This document shows, piece after piece, positions 1-6,522 of a stretch of 8,062 nucleotides of DNA; the stretch's first letter is position 1, and every line of letters begins with the position of its first letter. The DNA lies in assembly GCA_964187655.1 (NCBI GenBank), contig CAXLMP010000002.1, positions 1 through 8,062 on the forward strand, written 5' to 3'. The position numbers and the translations under genes were made by a program. The notes under the pieces are model-generated. The model worked only from the letters and a program-made list of their open reading frames with translations. It did no database searches and had not been told where the DNA came from. The stretch comes from Lentimonas sp002292345. GTDB lineage: Bacteria > Verrucomicrobiota > Verrucomicrobiia > Opitutales > Coraliomargaritaceae.

Positions 1-142
1 TTCCACAGTAATAGGAAGAGGTGCGGTCCGGAGTTCTGATAAATCTTGGTCATATAGAGGACTCTTTATCGGTCTTAACTTGATGTCAAGTAATAATTAA
101 CTTCACTTAAAGGATTTATTCGAATCAAAAAGACCGCTCGGC
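1..142. other. Non-coding flank downstream of the envelope operon
   Basis: I see no credible coding region here. The stretch is AT-rich, particularly from about 60 to 130, and lies downstream of the minus-strand TonB/TolA-like gene. It holds a 6-base inverted repeat (ACTTGA, 2-base centre TG, TCAAGT) at 78-91 and the T-rich tail of a terminator-like hairpin at 127-144. Any gene further left is outside the window. Confidence 0.5.
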
Positions 143-144
143 CT
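127..144 (-). terminator. Candidate short intrinsic terminator of the envelope operon
   Basis: Read on the minus strand, AGGCC, loop GAGC and GGTCT form a 5-bp stem with one G-U pair, followed directly by four more T residues. The stem begins inside the TAG stop codon (143-145) of the TonB/TolA-like gene, so termination would fall right at the end of the coding region. The stem is short, so this is a candidate only. Confidence 0.35.
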
Positions 145-922
145 AATCCACCATCTTAAACGACATCGTAAAGCTATGCGCCTGCCCGGTGGGCGTAACG
201 CCGCCGGAACGGACTTGAGTAAATGCAGCTTTTACAGATGTATCGAACGAGGGATTCCCCGACGCTGGCCGTAGGCGGATATTTGAGATGCGTCCCGAAC
301 TACTGACATCAAACACAACAGTCACCATTAAGCGCATTCCGGCAAGGTTCGCAGGTTTGATCCAGGCGCGGTTGAGCCGACTATTCAATTGATCCCCATA
401 GCGCTGCAAGGCAGTGCGCTCGGCCGCGGTAAGGCTACCGGAAGGCGCATGCACCGTGGTCGGCAAATTACTCTGCAAATTTTGCTGAATTTTAGAGGTA
501 TTGATTGTGGGTGCCTGATAATCATTAACTGGTTGCGGCGGCCTTGGCTTGGGATCCTTTTTAGGATTCTCCTTAAAGAAATCAGCCGCCGAGATCAAAG
601 GTTCGGGCGTCGCCTTCACCGGCGTGGGCTGCGGTCGAGGCTTCGCGACTGGCTTGGGCAGAGTCGGTGCAGCCATTGGGATCACTGGATCAGCAATATC
701 CATCGGGGGCACGTCCGGCAACTCTAGGTACGGCGGCGTGTTCGTCGGTGCGGCTGGACTAGGCGCCGCATTCGACGGGCTCGACTGACTCACCATCTCG
801 AAGACGTGCGGTTTCTTCTTTGGCAAAAAAGCTTCGATAATCGTCGATAAAAACAACGCTATAATCAGCGCGCCATGCAAGATCACCGAGGACCACAAAG
901 ACTGATTATTTTTAATGCTCAT
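143..922 (-). CDS. TonB/TolA-like energy transducer protein
   Basis: This 259-residue protein has the three-part layout of TonB and TolA proteins. There is a short cytoplasmic N-terminus with one membrane helix at about residues 11-33, a proline-, alanine- and lysine-rich periplasmic linker at about 45-132, and a compact C-terminal domain at about 173-258. The family couples the proton motive force harvested by an ExbB/ExbD or TolQ/TolR motor to outer-membrane partners. It is the third gene of a minus-strand operon, starting 5 bases after the exbD-like stop codon. The C-terminal domain has W187 and P190, a hydrophobic strand, SSSGRI (207-212) and an SG..SFD motif (221-227). I do not see the YPxxA motif of classical TonB, so the domain is closer in style to TolA. 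Family membership is well supported; Ton versus Tol is undecided. Confidence 0.85.
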   Translation of the reverse strand: MSIKNNQSLWSSVILHGALIIALFLSTIIEAFLPKKKPHVFEMVSQSSPSNAAPSPAAPTNTPPYLELPDVPPMDIADPVIPMAAPTLPKPVAKPRPQPTPVKATPEPLISAADFFKENPKKDPKPRPPQPVNDYQAPTINTSKIQQNLQSNLPTTVHAPSGSLTAAERTALQRYGDQLNSRLNRAWIKPANLAGMRLMVTVVFDVSSSGRISNIRLRPASGNPSFDTSVKAAFTQVRSGGVTPTGQAHSFTMSFKMVD

Positions 923-927
923 CGCGC

Positions 928-1341
928 CTACTTAACCTTGGTATCCAAACTAATTTTTGAGAGCTTCCGCTGTTTGATCATATCGATCACAGTAATGACC
1001 TGCTGGTACGGCAGCGCCGAGTCTGCGCGTATGCTCAGCACCGGTGGCGCGGCGTCCATCGCCATAGCATCGAGTAAGTCGCCAAGTTCTAGCGGCGAGA
1101 CTTTCTCATCGCTCCAATAGTAGTCGCCAGATTTATCAAGCGTGATCGCCTGAAACTCTTCGCGCTCCTCGGGTTGCGATTTCGACGCCTCCACGGGTAG
1201 GTTCACATCAATCGTCTGCTCCAGCAGCGGCGTAGTGACCATAAATATAATCAGCAAGGCGAATGCGAGATCGATCAACGGCGTCACGTTGATCTCCGTG
1301 AGAGCGGAGAGGCGGTCTTTACGATGGAAGTTACGAGCCAC
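928..1341 (-). CDS. ExbD/TolR-family biopolymer transport protein
   Basis: This 137-residue protein is the small motor subunit that works with the ExbB/TolQ-type channel encoded just upstream. It has a short basic cytoplasmic N-terminus, one membrane helix at about residues 20-38 and a periplasmic domain. The signature INVTPLIDLAF is present, and D24 in the helix matches the conserved proton-carrying aspartate of ExbD (D25) and TolR (D23) in E. coli. Length is normal for the family. The start is GTG at 1339-1341; no ATG or other start lies early enough to keep the helix, and no Shine-Dalgarno sequence precedes it. It sits 34 bases after the channel gene and 5 bases before the TonB/TolA-like gene, so co-transcription is very likely. 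ExbD and TolR cannot be separated on sequence alone. Confidence 0.93.
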   Translation of the reverse strand: MARNFHRKDRLSALTEINVTPLIDLAFALLIIFMVTTPLLEQTIDVNLPVEASKSQPEEREEFQAITLDKSGDYYWSDEKVSPLELGDLLDAMAMDAAPPVLSIRADSALPYQQVITVIDMIKQRKLSKISLDTKVK

Positions 1342-1375
1342 TATTTGATCAATTAAAAATTAGGACCACGCAGAC

Positions 1376-2110
1376 CTACGCGTTGGTCGCGGCGGCCTGC
1401 GCTTCGAGCTCGATACGATCGGCCACGGTGCTAGAGAAATTCTCTAGCTCGACCACTGAGATCTTGGTTTGTAGCAACAAATAGTTGTAGCCGAACACCG
1501 AAGGAATCGCGACCAACAGACCGGCCACAGTAGTCAACAACGCGCCAGAGACACCGGGAGCAAGGCTCTGCAAACTGGCCGACCCCGCCCCGGCCATGCC
1601 GCCGAAGGCATCCATCACCCCCCACACCGTGCCGAGCAAGCCGAGAAACGGTGCGCCGGTCACGATCGAGCCAAGCAGCACCATCTTGCTTTCGTAGCGG
1701 ATAATCTGTTCAGCCAGCCCACGTTGAATCGCATTTTCAACATGCCCCATGCGCAAAGTCGCGCGATGCGTATCAGTATCGACCAAATTGCCACCGTAGC
1801 GGAAAAATGCTTCCAGCGCGTCGCGCACGACATTGTAGTATGGCCCTGCACCCTTACCTGGCCGCTCTGGAGGCAGGTCGAGCAAGTGCGACTCTTTACT
1901 CAAAAGACGCTCATAGCGCTTATTTTGGGAGCGCAAGCGGGACAGGTCCATATACTTTCCAAACAGGACTGACCACGCGATAATGCTGCAGACCATCAGC
2001 ACCAGCACCACGACTTTGCCAGCAAAATTCGACTGGCCGAAATAGGTAAAAACATTGGCGCCGCCAGCGGCCTGCAAAAGTAGTGAATCAAATATAGTGG
2101 GTAAGCTCAT
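1376..2110 (-). CDS. MotA/TolQ/ExbB-family proton channel protein
   Basis: This 244-residue inner-membrane protein is the channel subunit of a proton-driven motor with the ExbD/TolR-like protein. Three membrane segments are visible at about residues 31-50, 143-168 and 186-212, with a large cytoplasmic loop between the first and second, as in TolQ and ExbB. The signature GLLGTVWGVM (157-166) is intact. T161 and T193/T194 sit where the conserved pore threonines of TolQ and ExbB lie. Length fits the family. The first helix and its flanks resemble TolQ more than ExbB, but this is a by-eye judgement. It is the first gene of the operon; the ATG at 2108-2110 is preceded by AT-rich sequence with no Shine-Dalgarno motif. 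Confidence 0.93.
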   Translation of the reverse strand: MSLPTIFDSLLLQAAGGANVFTYFGQSNFAGKVVVLVLMVCSIIAWSVLFGKYMDLSRLRSQNKRYERLLSKESHLLDLPPERPGKGAGPYYNVVRDALEAFFRYGGNLVDTDTHRATLRMGHVENAIQRGLAEQIIRYESKMVLLGSIVTGAPFLGLLGTVWGVMDAFGGMAGAGSASLQSLAPGVSGALLTTVAGLLVAIPSVFGYNYLLLQTKISVVELENFSSTVADRIELEAQAAATNA

Positions 2111-2128
2111 TTTCTATAAGTGCGTAGA

Positions 2129-2158
2129 GGTATAGGATGCATAGACTCTTATTAACAA
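2129..2158 (-). promoter_or_regulatory. Candidate promoter of the envelope operon
   Basis: On the minus strand a TTGTTA hexamer (2153-2158) is followed by an 18-base spacer and TATACC (2129-2134), a plausible sigma70-like pair. A transcript would start about 12 bases upstream of the channel gene's ATG. Both hexamers are imperfect, so the call rests mainly on position. Confidence 0.3.
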
Positions 2159-2262
2159 CTGGCGTTCAAATCCCTGCCAGCATAAAACCTAATTCTGCGA
2201 AAAAACCTTTTAGGCGTTCACTCAGAATTTGATTTGCCCGCAGAGAAACCGCGGCCTACACA

Positions 2263-2292
2263 TTGACCACCAATCATTCACTCAAAAATAAC
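2263..2292 (+). promoter_or_regulatory. Candidate promoter of the PfkB-like kinase gene
   Basis: A good -35 hexamer TTGACC (2263-2268) is followed 17-18 bases later by a poor AT-rich -10 (AAATAA/AATAAC, 2286-2292). If this is used, the transcript would begin at or very near the ATG at 2297, making it nearly leaderless, which would agree with the lack of a Shine-Dalgarno sequence. Weak evidence. Confidence 0.25.
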
Positions 2293-2296
2293 ATTA

Positions 2297-3406
2297 ATGG
2301 ATAGCAAAACACTCACTCTGCAAGAACTCAAAGTCAACGCCCACAGCGCGAGCTCGAAAAAGGCGCTGATCGGCATCGACGGCTTCGTCGATAAGATCGT
2401 GCACCCGGTCGATCAACGCTCCGGCCCCGGCGATCAGTTCACCGCGATTGCGACCATCGCCGAGTTTGGTGCACGGATCAGCTCCGCAGCCGGCAAAAGT
2501 GCCAATATTGAGCTCGCCCAAATTCTCGAAAAACTCGGTGGCAACGGCCCGATCATGGCCAGCGCACAATGCGCCCATGGCGTGCAAGTGCGCTACCTCG
2601 GCGCGCTCGGCAAGAGCACCATCCACCCCGTCTTTACTGAATTCGCGCAACAGACCAACGCCGTATCTATCGCAGATCCCGGCATCACCCACGCTGCGGA
2701 ATTTTCTGATGGCAAGATCATGCTCGGCTCGATGAGCAGCCTCGAAGAGATCGACTACCAGCACATCGTCAACATAATGGGCGCAGATGAATTAAGTAAC
2801 AGCTTTGCGGAGGCCGATCTCATCGCAATGGTCAACTGGACCATGATTCCTTACCTCTCCGATGTCTTCAACGACTTCCTAGAACGCCTCCTGCCGACGA
2901 TGCCTGAGAACAAGGAGCGCATCTTTTTCTTCGACCTCGCTGACCCCGAAAAACGCTCAAAAGAAGATCTGCTCGAAGTGTTAAATATTTTCGGCAAGTT
3001 CGAAGCCTTTGGTAAGGTCATCCTCGGACTCAATCTCCGCGAAGCCGAGCAAGTCGACGCACTGCTAGGTTTTGAGCCAATCGAAAACACCCCGGACAAC
3101 CTGCAAGTGCTGGCCGCACGTATTCGCGAGGCGCTCAAGCTCGACACGCTCGTCGTGCATCCAACGCACGATGCTGCTTGCGCGACACCAGAGGGCACCG
3201 CCTACGTCAAAGGGCCTTTCTGCGAGAAGCCAAAGATCACGACTGGCGCGGGTGACCACTTTAACTCAGGGTTCGTCACTGGCCGCCTGATCGGACTGTC
3301 TCCAGTCGCCGCACTGACCCTCGCCGCGGCCACCTCTGGCTTTTACGTCCGCACCGCCGTGAGCCCATCACTCGATGAGCTCGCCGAATTTATCGCTAAT
3401 TGGTAA
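2297..3406 (+). CDS. PfkB-family carbohydrate kinase
   Basis: This 369-residue protein belongs to the PfkB/ribokinase fold, cytoplasmic enzymes that transfer the ATP gamma-phosphate to a sugar or nucleoside hydroxyl. Seen in order are an N-terminal substrate-side motif GIDGFVD (26-32), a glycine-rich stretch GGNGPIMASA (81-90), an N-x-x-E-type motif in GLNLREAE (N246, E249) and the C-terminal signature TTGAGDHFNSGF (315-326), in which D320 is the expected catalytic base. All key residues look intact. It is longer than the usual 300-330 residues; extra length lies mostly in the middle, around 165-240. The substrate cannot be read from the sequence. The ATG at 2297 is chosen because the ORF opens there and the first motif follows at normal distance. 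No Shine-Dalgarno sequence is visible. The thymidylate kinase gene starts 6 bases after the stop codon, implying co-transcription. Confidence 0.9.
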   Translation: MDSKTLTLQELKVNAHSASSKKALIGIDGFVDKIVHPVDQRSGPGDQFTAIATIAEFGARISSAAGKSANIELAQILEKLGGNGPIMASAQCAHGVQVRYLGALGKSTIHPVFTEFAQQTNAVSIADPGITHAAEFSDGKIMLGSMSSLEEIDYQHIVNIMGADELSNSFAEADLIAMVNWTMIPYLSDVFNDFLERLLPTMPENKERIFFFDLADPEKRSKEDLLEVLNIFGKFEAFGKVILGLNLREAEQVDALLGFEPIENTPDNLQVLAARIREALKLDTLVVHPTHDAACATPEGTAYVKGPFCEKPKITTGAGDHFNSGFVTGRLIGLSPVAALTLAAATSGFYVRTAVSPSLDELAEFIANW

Positions 3407-3412
3407 CCCTAC

Positions 3413-4042
3413 ATGGCTGGACTTTTTATTACATTCGAAGGCACCGAAGGCTGCGGGAAATCCACCCAGATCAACGCCCTGGCCGCTCGCCTACAGGACC
3501 AAGGCCAGCAGGTGCTGCAAACTCGTGAACCCGGCGGCACGCCGCTAGGCGAAGCCGTGCGTAACTTGCTCCAACACGACGAAGCCGGCGTAGACATGGC
3601 GCCCGAAACGGAACTGCTGCTGTTCACTGCCAGCCGCGCGCAGTTAACCCGCGAGCGTATCCTGCCCGCGATCGCTAAAGGCGAGATTGTGCTTTGCGAC
3701 CGGTTTATGGACTCCACCACAGTCTACCAAGGCGTCGCCCGAAATATTGACAGCCAGGCCGTAGCAGCGATCAACCGCTTTGCCGTCGGCGAAGCACGAC
3801 CGGATCTGACCATCCTCATCGATCTGTCCCCCGAAGTGGGCATGGCTCGGGTGCACGCGCGCTGCGATGGTCAACTCGATCGCATCGAGCAAGAAGCCAT
3901 CGAATTTTTCCAAGCGGTGCGGGCCGGCTATCTCAAACTCGCCGAGTCAGAGCCTGAGCGCTTCCTGGTGCTCGACGGCAGTGCCTCAGTCGAGGTGCTA
4001 GAACAACAGATATGGGCAGCGGTGCAACCACGGCTGCTATGA
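3413..4042 (+). CDS. tmk: Thymidylate kinase (dTMP kinase)
   Basis: This 209-residue enzyme phosphorylates dTMP to dTDP with ATP, a required step in dTTP synthesis. The P-loop GTEGCGKST is at residues 10-18, the dTMP-binding TREPGGTPLGE at 37-47, the DR(F/Y) motif as CDRF at 95-98, and the LID-adjacent DRIEQE at 156-161 followed by the typical FFQAVRAGYLKLA. The P-loop lacks the extra basic residue and arginines sit near the LID, as in the E. coli-type (type II) enzymes. Length is standard and nothing is missing. It follows the PfkB-like kinase by 6 bases, so it is probably translated from the same mRNA. The usual bacterial neighbour holB (DNA polymerase III delta prime) is not present downstream; a convergent RRM gene lies there instead. 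Confidence 0.96.
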   Translation: MAGLFITFEGTEGCGKSTQINALAARLQDQGQQVLQTREPGGTPLGEAVRNLLQHDEAGVDMAPETELLLFTASRAQLTRERILPAIAKGEIVLCDRFMDSTTVYQGVARNIDSQAVAAINRFAVGEARPDLTILIDLSPEVGMARVHARCDGQLDRIEQEAIEFFQAVRAGYLKLAESEPERFLVLDGSASVEVLEQQIWAAVQPRLL

Positions 4043-4049
4043 CGCCACC

Positions 4050-4066
4050 GAGCGCTCTGTGCGCTC
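4050..4066. other. GC-rich hairpin between convergent tmk and RRM genes
   Basis: GAGCGC (4050-4055), loop TCTGT and GCGCTC (4061-4066) form a perfect 6-bp stem beginning 7 bases after the tmk stop codon. No T-run follows on either strand, so it is not a classical intrinsic terminator. It could protect mRNA 3' ends or help termination between two genes that face each other. Confidence 0.35.
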
Positions 4067-4113
4067 TGTAAATACATAACACGCCGGCTTTAGACCGTCC
4101 AAAAATCGACGCT

Positions 4114-4380
4114 CTAGTCCTCGTCCCGTCGCTCACGCTCTTTAGCGACGTTGACCGTTAACTTACGGCCCGCAAATTCCTGACCATCCAATTGACGAAT
4201 CGCTTCATCAGCACCTTCCGAGTCTTCCATAGTGACGAAGCCAAAGCCACGAGGGCGACCGCCACCAGGGCGAGTCACGATGATTGCTTCTTCAACCTCA
4301 CCGCAGTTTGCGAAGATCTCACGCAGATCATCACCGGTGGCATCGAAAGAAAGATTTCCTATGTAAAGTCGTATAGACAT
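4114..4380 (-). CDS. Single-RRM RNA-binding protein
   Basis: This 88-residue protein is almost exactly one RNA recognition motif domain. RNP2 is LYIGNL (5-10) and RNP1 is RGFGFVTM (44-51), giving the aromatic RNA-stacking residues Y6, F46 and F48. A glycine-rich loop (39-41) precedes RNP1, and a short charged tail of Arg, Glu and Asp (81-88) follows. Stand-alone RRM proteins of this size are known in cyanobacteria and several other bacterial phyla, some cold-induced; here the target RNA and regulation are unknown. The ATG at 4378-4380 is chosen because RNP2 follows at the normal distance. Directly upstream is a perfect AT palindrome rather than a ribosome-binding site. The gene converges with tmk and diverges from the ABC exporter gene. 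Confidence 0.95.
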   Translation of the reverse strand: MSIRLYIGNLSFDATGDDLREIFANCGEVEEAIIVTRPGGGRPRGFGFVTMEDSEGADEAIRQLDGQEFAGRKLTVNVAKERERRDED

Positions 4381-4394
4381 AATTTTATAAAATT
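4381..4394. repeat. Perfect 14-bp AT palindrome abutting the RRM start codon
   Basis: AATTTTATAAAATT is its own reverse complement and ends exactly at the base before the RRM gene's ATG (minus strand). It occupies the position where a Shine-Dalgarno sequence would be. It may be a -10-like AT element, an operator half-site pair or a weak RNA hairpin over the start; the sequence alone cannot decide. Confidence 0.6.
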
Positions 4395-4546
4395 AATCGT
4401 TATAAGTTGCAGTTGTATATTGGGCGATCCCCGAATACCGATTGAAAAAGTGCATAACTGGCGCAAGACACAACCCTATTTTAAAACGATTCGGATTTGC
4501 TAATTGCCACCGCCAAGGATTCCGTCACTCCACTTCCCTTTTTTCC

Positions 4547-6313
4547 GTGAAAAATACTAAGCCCACCAAACAAAACACCATCCTGCGGGTGTCCGCATAC
4601 CTATTTCGCTATAAGCGTCTATTCTGGCTCACCATCGGGCTTGCCGCCGGCATGACCCTAATGGAAATCGCCGTGCCCTATGCGATCAAGGTCATCCTCG
4701 ACGACATCGAAACCACCGGAGCGCTGACTGGGCTGTTCTGGGGCGTTGGCATCATCGCCTGCCTCTACGTTGGCAGTGAAATCTTCAATAGCCTACGCAT
4801 CCGGGTCAATAACACGCTGGAGCAGCAAGTGCTGCTTGAAATGCGCCGCGACCTACACTCAAAGCTCCTGCGCCTGCCGGTCTCCTTTTATGATCAACGT
4901 AAGAGCGGCGAAATTTCCTCGCGCGTGATCGAAGACGTTGCCGCTGTCGAACGCGCACTGCTCGACGGCACCGAGCAAGGCACTGGCGCCATCCTCAAGA
5001 TCGTCGGCATTACTACCGTGCTATTCATCATGCAGCCGTTGCTCGCTTGGTGCGTCTTTTTGCCCGTACCGATCCTAATGGTCTGCGGCATGCTCTACTC
5101 AAAACGCTCCCGCGTGGTCTGGAAGGGCGTGCGGGAAAGCTCGGGCGAGCTCAACAGCCTGCTGGTCGAAGACATTCAGGGCAATCGGCTGATCCAGACC
5201 TTTGGCTTACAAAAGCGCGAGTCCGCCCGCTTCGAGCACTGCGCCGAAGACCTCAAGTCCAAGACCCTCAAAGCCATGTTCCGCTGGTCGCTCTACAGCC
5301 CAGCCACCACGCTCGCCACCAAGCTCGGCTTTCTCAGCATCGTCGGCGTTGGCGGCTATCTGGTGCTCAACGGTGGTAGCGATTTCAGCATGGGCAAGCT
5401 CCTCGCGTTCTTTCTCTACGCCAACATGCTGTATTTGCCGATCGCACAGCTGCACGGCCTAAACCACCTGATCGCCGCCGGCCGTGCCTCCGGCGAGCGC
5501 GTGTTCGAAGTGCTCGACGCAGCAGTCGATGTCGATGAGCCCACCGAGCCCACCCCTCTGCCAGCTGGCCCCATCCAAGTCGCCTTTGAAAACGTTCAAT
5601 TCGAATATCCTGGCCGGCCCGCAGTGCTCTCAAATCTGAACCTCACTCTGGAAGCCAATCAAGTCACCGCCTTGGTCGGCCATACCGGCGCGGGCAAGTC
5701 CACCATCGCCAATCTCGCGATGCGCACCTACGACGTCACCCAAGGCAGCGTCAAACTCAACGGCGTAGACATCCGCAATACTTCCCTCAGCGAGCTGCAC
5801 GATACAGTCGGCCATGTCGCGCAGGACCCCTTCCTCTTTGAAGGCAGCGTGCGCGATAACTTGCTACTCGCCAAACCCGACGCCAGTGAGGCAGACATCG
5901 CCCACGCCCTCGAACAAGCTTGCGCGGACGAGTTCGTCGACGCCCTGCCCGAGCGGCTTGACACTAACATCGGCGAGAAAGGCATTCGCCTCAGCCAGGG
6001 CGAGAAACAACGCCTCACCATCGCCCGTGTGCTACTCAAAAACCCGCCTTTCGTCATCCTCGACGAAGCCACTGCCAGCGTCGACACTATCACTGAGCGC
6101 AAAATCCAGCTGGCACTCGATCATTTAGTCGAGCAGCGCACCGTGCTCGTCATCGCGCACCGCCTCTCGACCGTGCGTCGCGCCAACAAAATCGTAGTCC
6201 TCGAAGCTGGGGAAATTATCGAGTCAGGCACGCACGAAACGCTACTCGCCGAAGACGGACAGTACGCTAAGCTCTGGAATCACCAGAGCGATTTGATCCC
6301 CGAGCATAGTTGA
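4547..6313 (+). CDS. ABC exporter half-transporter (fused permease and ATPase)
   Basis: From a GTG start this is a 588-residue protein with an N-terminal six-helix permease (about residues 20-305) fused to an ATPase (about 343-585), the MsbA/LmrA/multidrug exporter layout; it should act as a homodimer or pair with another half. The ATPase has Walker A GHTGAGKST (378-386), the Q-loop (Q426), the signature LSQGE (482-486), Walker B with D506 and catalytic E507, and the H-loop H538. All are intact. The cargo cannot be told: lipid, drug or peptide. The frame stays open upstream to a TTG at 4442 (35 more residues), but that extension is unlike exporter N-termini and reaches into the promoter region of the divergent RRM gene, so GTG 4547 is preferred. 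No Shine-Dalgarno site decides the start. No partner gene is adjacent. Confidence 0.92.
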   Translation: MKNTKPTKQNTILRVSAYLFRYKRLFWLTIGLAAGMTLMEIAVPYAIKVILDDIETTGALTGLFWGVGIIACLYVGSEIFNSLRIRVNNTLEQQVLLEMRRDLHSKLLRLPVSFYDQRKSGEISSRVIEDVAAVERALLDGTEQGTGAILKIVGITTVLFIMQPLLAWCVFLPVPILMVCGMLYSKRSRVVWKGVRESSGELNSLLVEDIQGNRLIQTFGLQKRESARFEHCAEDLKSKTLKAMFRWSLYSPATTLATKLGFLSIVGVGGYLVLNGGSDFSMGKLLAFFLYANMLYLPIAQLHGLNHLIAAGRASGERVFEVLDAAVDVDEPTEPTPLPAGPIQVAFENVQFEYPGRPAVLSNLNLTLEANQVTALVGHTGAGKSTIANLAMRTYDVTQGSVKLNGVDIRNTSLSELHDTVGHVAQDPFLFEGSVRDNLLLAKPDASEADIAHALEQACADEFVDALPERLDTNIGEKGIRLSQGEKQRLTIARVLLKNPPFVILDEATASVDTITERKIQLALDHLVEQRTVLVIAHRLSTVRRANKIVVLEAGEIIESGTHETLLAEDGQYAKLWNHQSDLIPEHS

Positions 6314-6337
6314 ATCAACCACCCACCGAACAGCACA

Positions 6338-6356
6338 GAGCCTCGCAGCAGGGCTC
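6338..6356 (+). other. Weak hairpin downstream of the ABC exporter gene
   Basis: GAGCC (6338-6342) and GGCTC (6352-6356) can pair with a 9-base loop 24 bases after the exporter stop codon. There is no T-run behind it, so this is at most a weak or factor-assisted terminator. Confidence 0.2.
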
Positions 6357-6398
6357 GCCGCAGTGTATTTCGACCGATTCGCGCTTTATTTTTGTCCC

Positions 6399-6428
6399 TT
6401 GACGCTCATTTTCGTCACCGACTATATT
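6399..6428 (+). promoter_or_regulatory. Sigma70-type promoter of the HPr gene
   Basis: TTGACG (6399-6404) and TATATT (6423-6428) are separated by 18 bases. Each matches the housekeeping consensus in five of six positions, making this the best promoter in the window. Transcription would start near 6435, leaving an untranslated leader of roughly 88 bases before the HPr ATG at 6523. With the terminator at 6858-6888 it defines a single-gene unit. Confidence 0.65.
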
Positions 6429-6522
6429 GCTATCTGACAAAGAGATCTCCGCGTTTTTCCAGAACAATTGGATTACCACTTGCTTTTAATGCCGCAGAGA
6501 GCTTTTTTGCCGACCTTCAGAC

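Larger units (their letters stand above)
2111..2296. promoter_or_regulatory. Divergent intergenic region between the envelope operon and the kinase gene
   Basis: This 186-base spacer separates two divergent transcription units and must hold both promoters. Besides the two candidate promoters it has a 7-base inverted repeat, AATTCTG (2191-2197) and CAGAATT (2223-2229), and two copies of GGCGTTCA (2161-2168 and 2213-2220). Shared regulation is possible but not shown. Confidence 0.4.

Noticed and set aside
389..788. Plus-strand open frames opposite the TonB/TolA-like gene
   Set aside because: They are Gly/Arg-rich translations of the antisense of a proline/alanine-rich linker, with no independent support.
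2294..2764. 156-residue minus-strand open frame across the PfkB-like gene
   Set aside because: It is antisense to a clearly coding region with intact kinase motifs and shows no recognisable domain; it is a shadow of the GC-rich third-position bias.
4192..4503. Plus-strand open frame crossing the RRM gene and the spacer beyond it
   Set aside because: It is antisense to the RRM domain and its tail lies in AT-rich non-coding sequence.
4442..4546. N-terminal extension of the ABC exporter from a TTG codon at 4442
   Set aside because: The extra 35 residues do not look like an exporter N-terminus and would occupy the spacer needed by the divergent RRM promoter; GTG at 4547 gives a normal-length protein.
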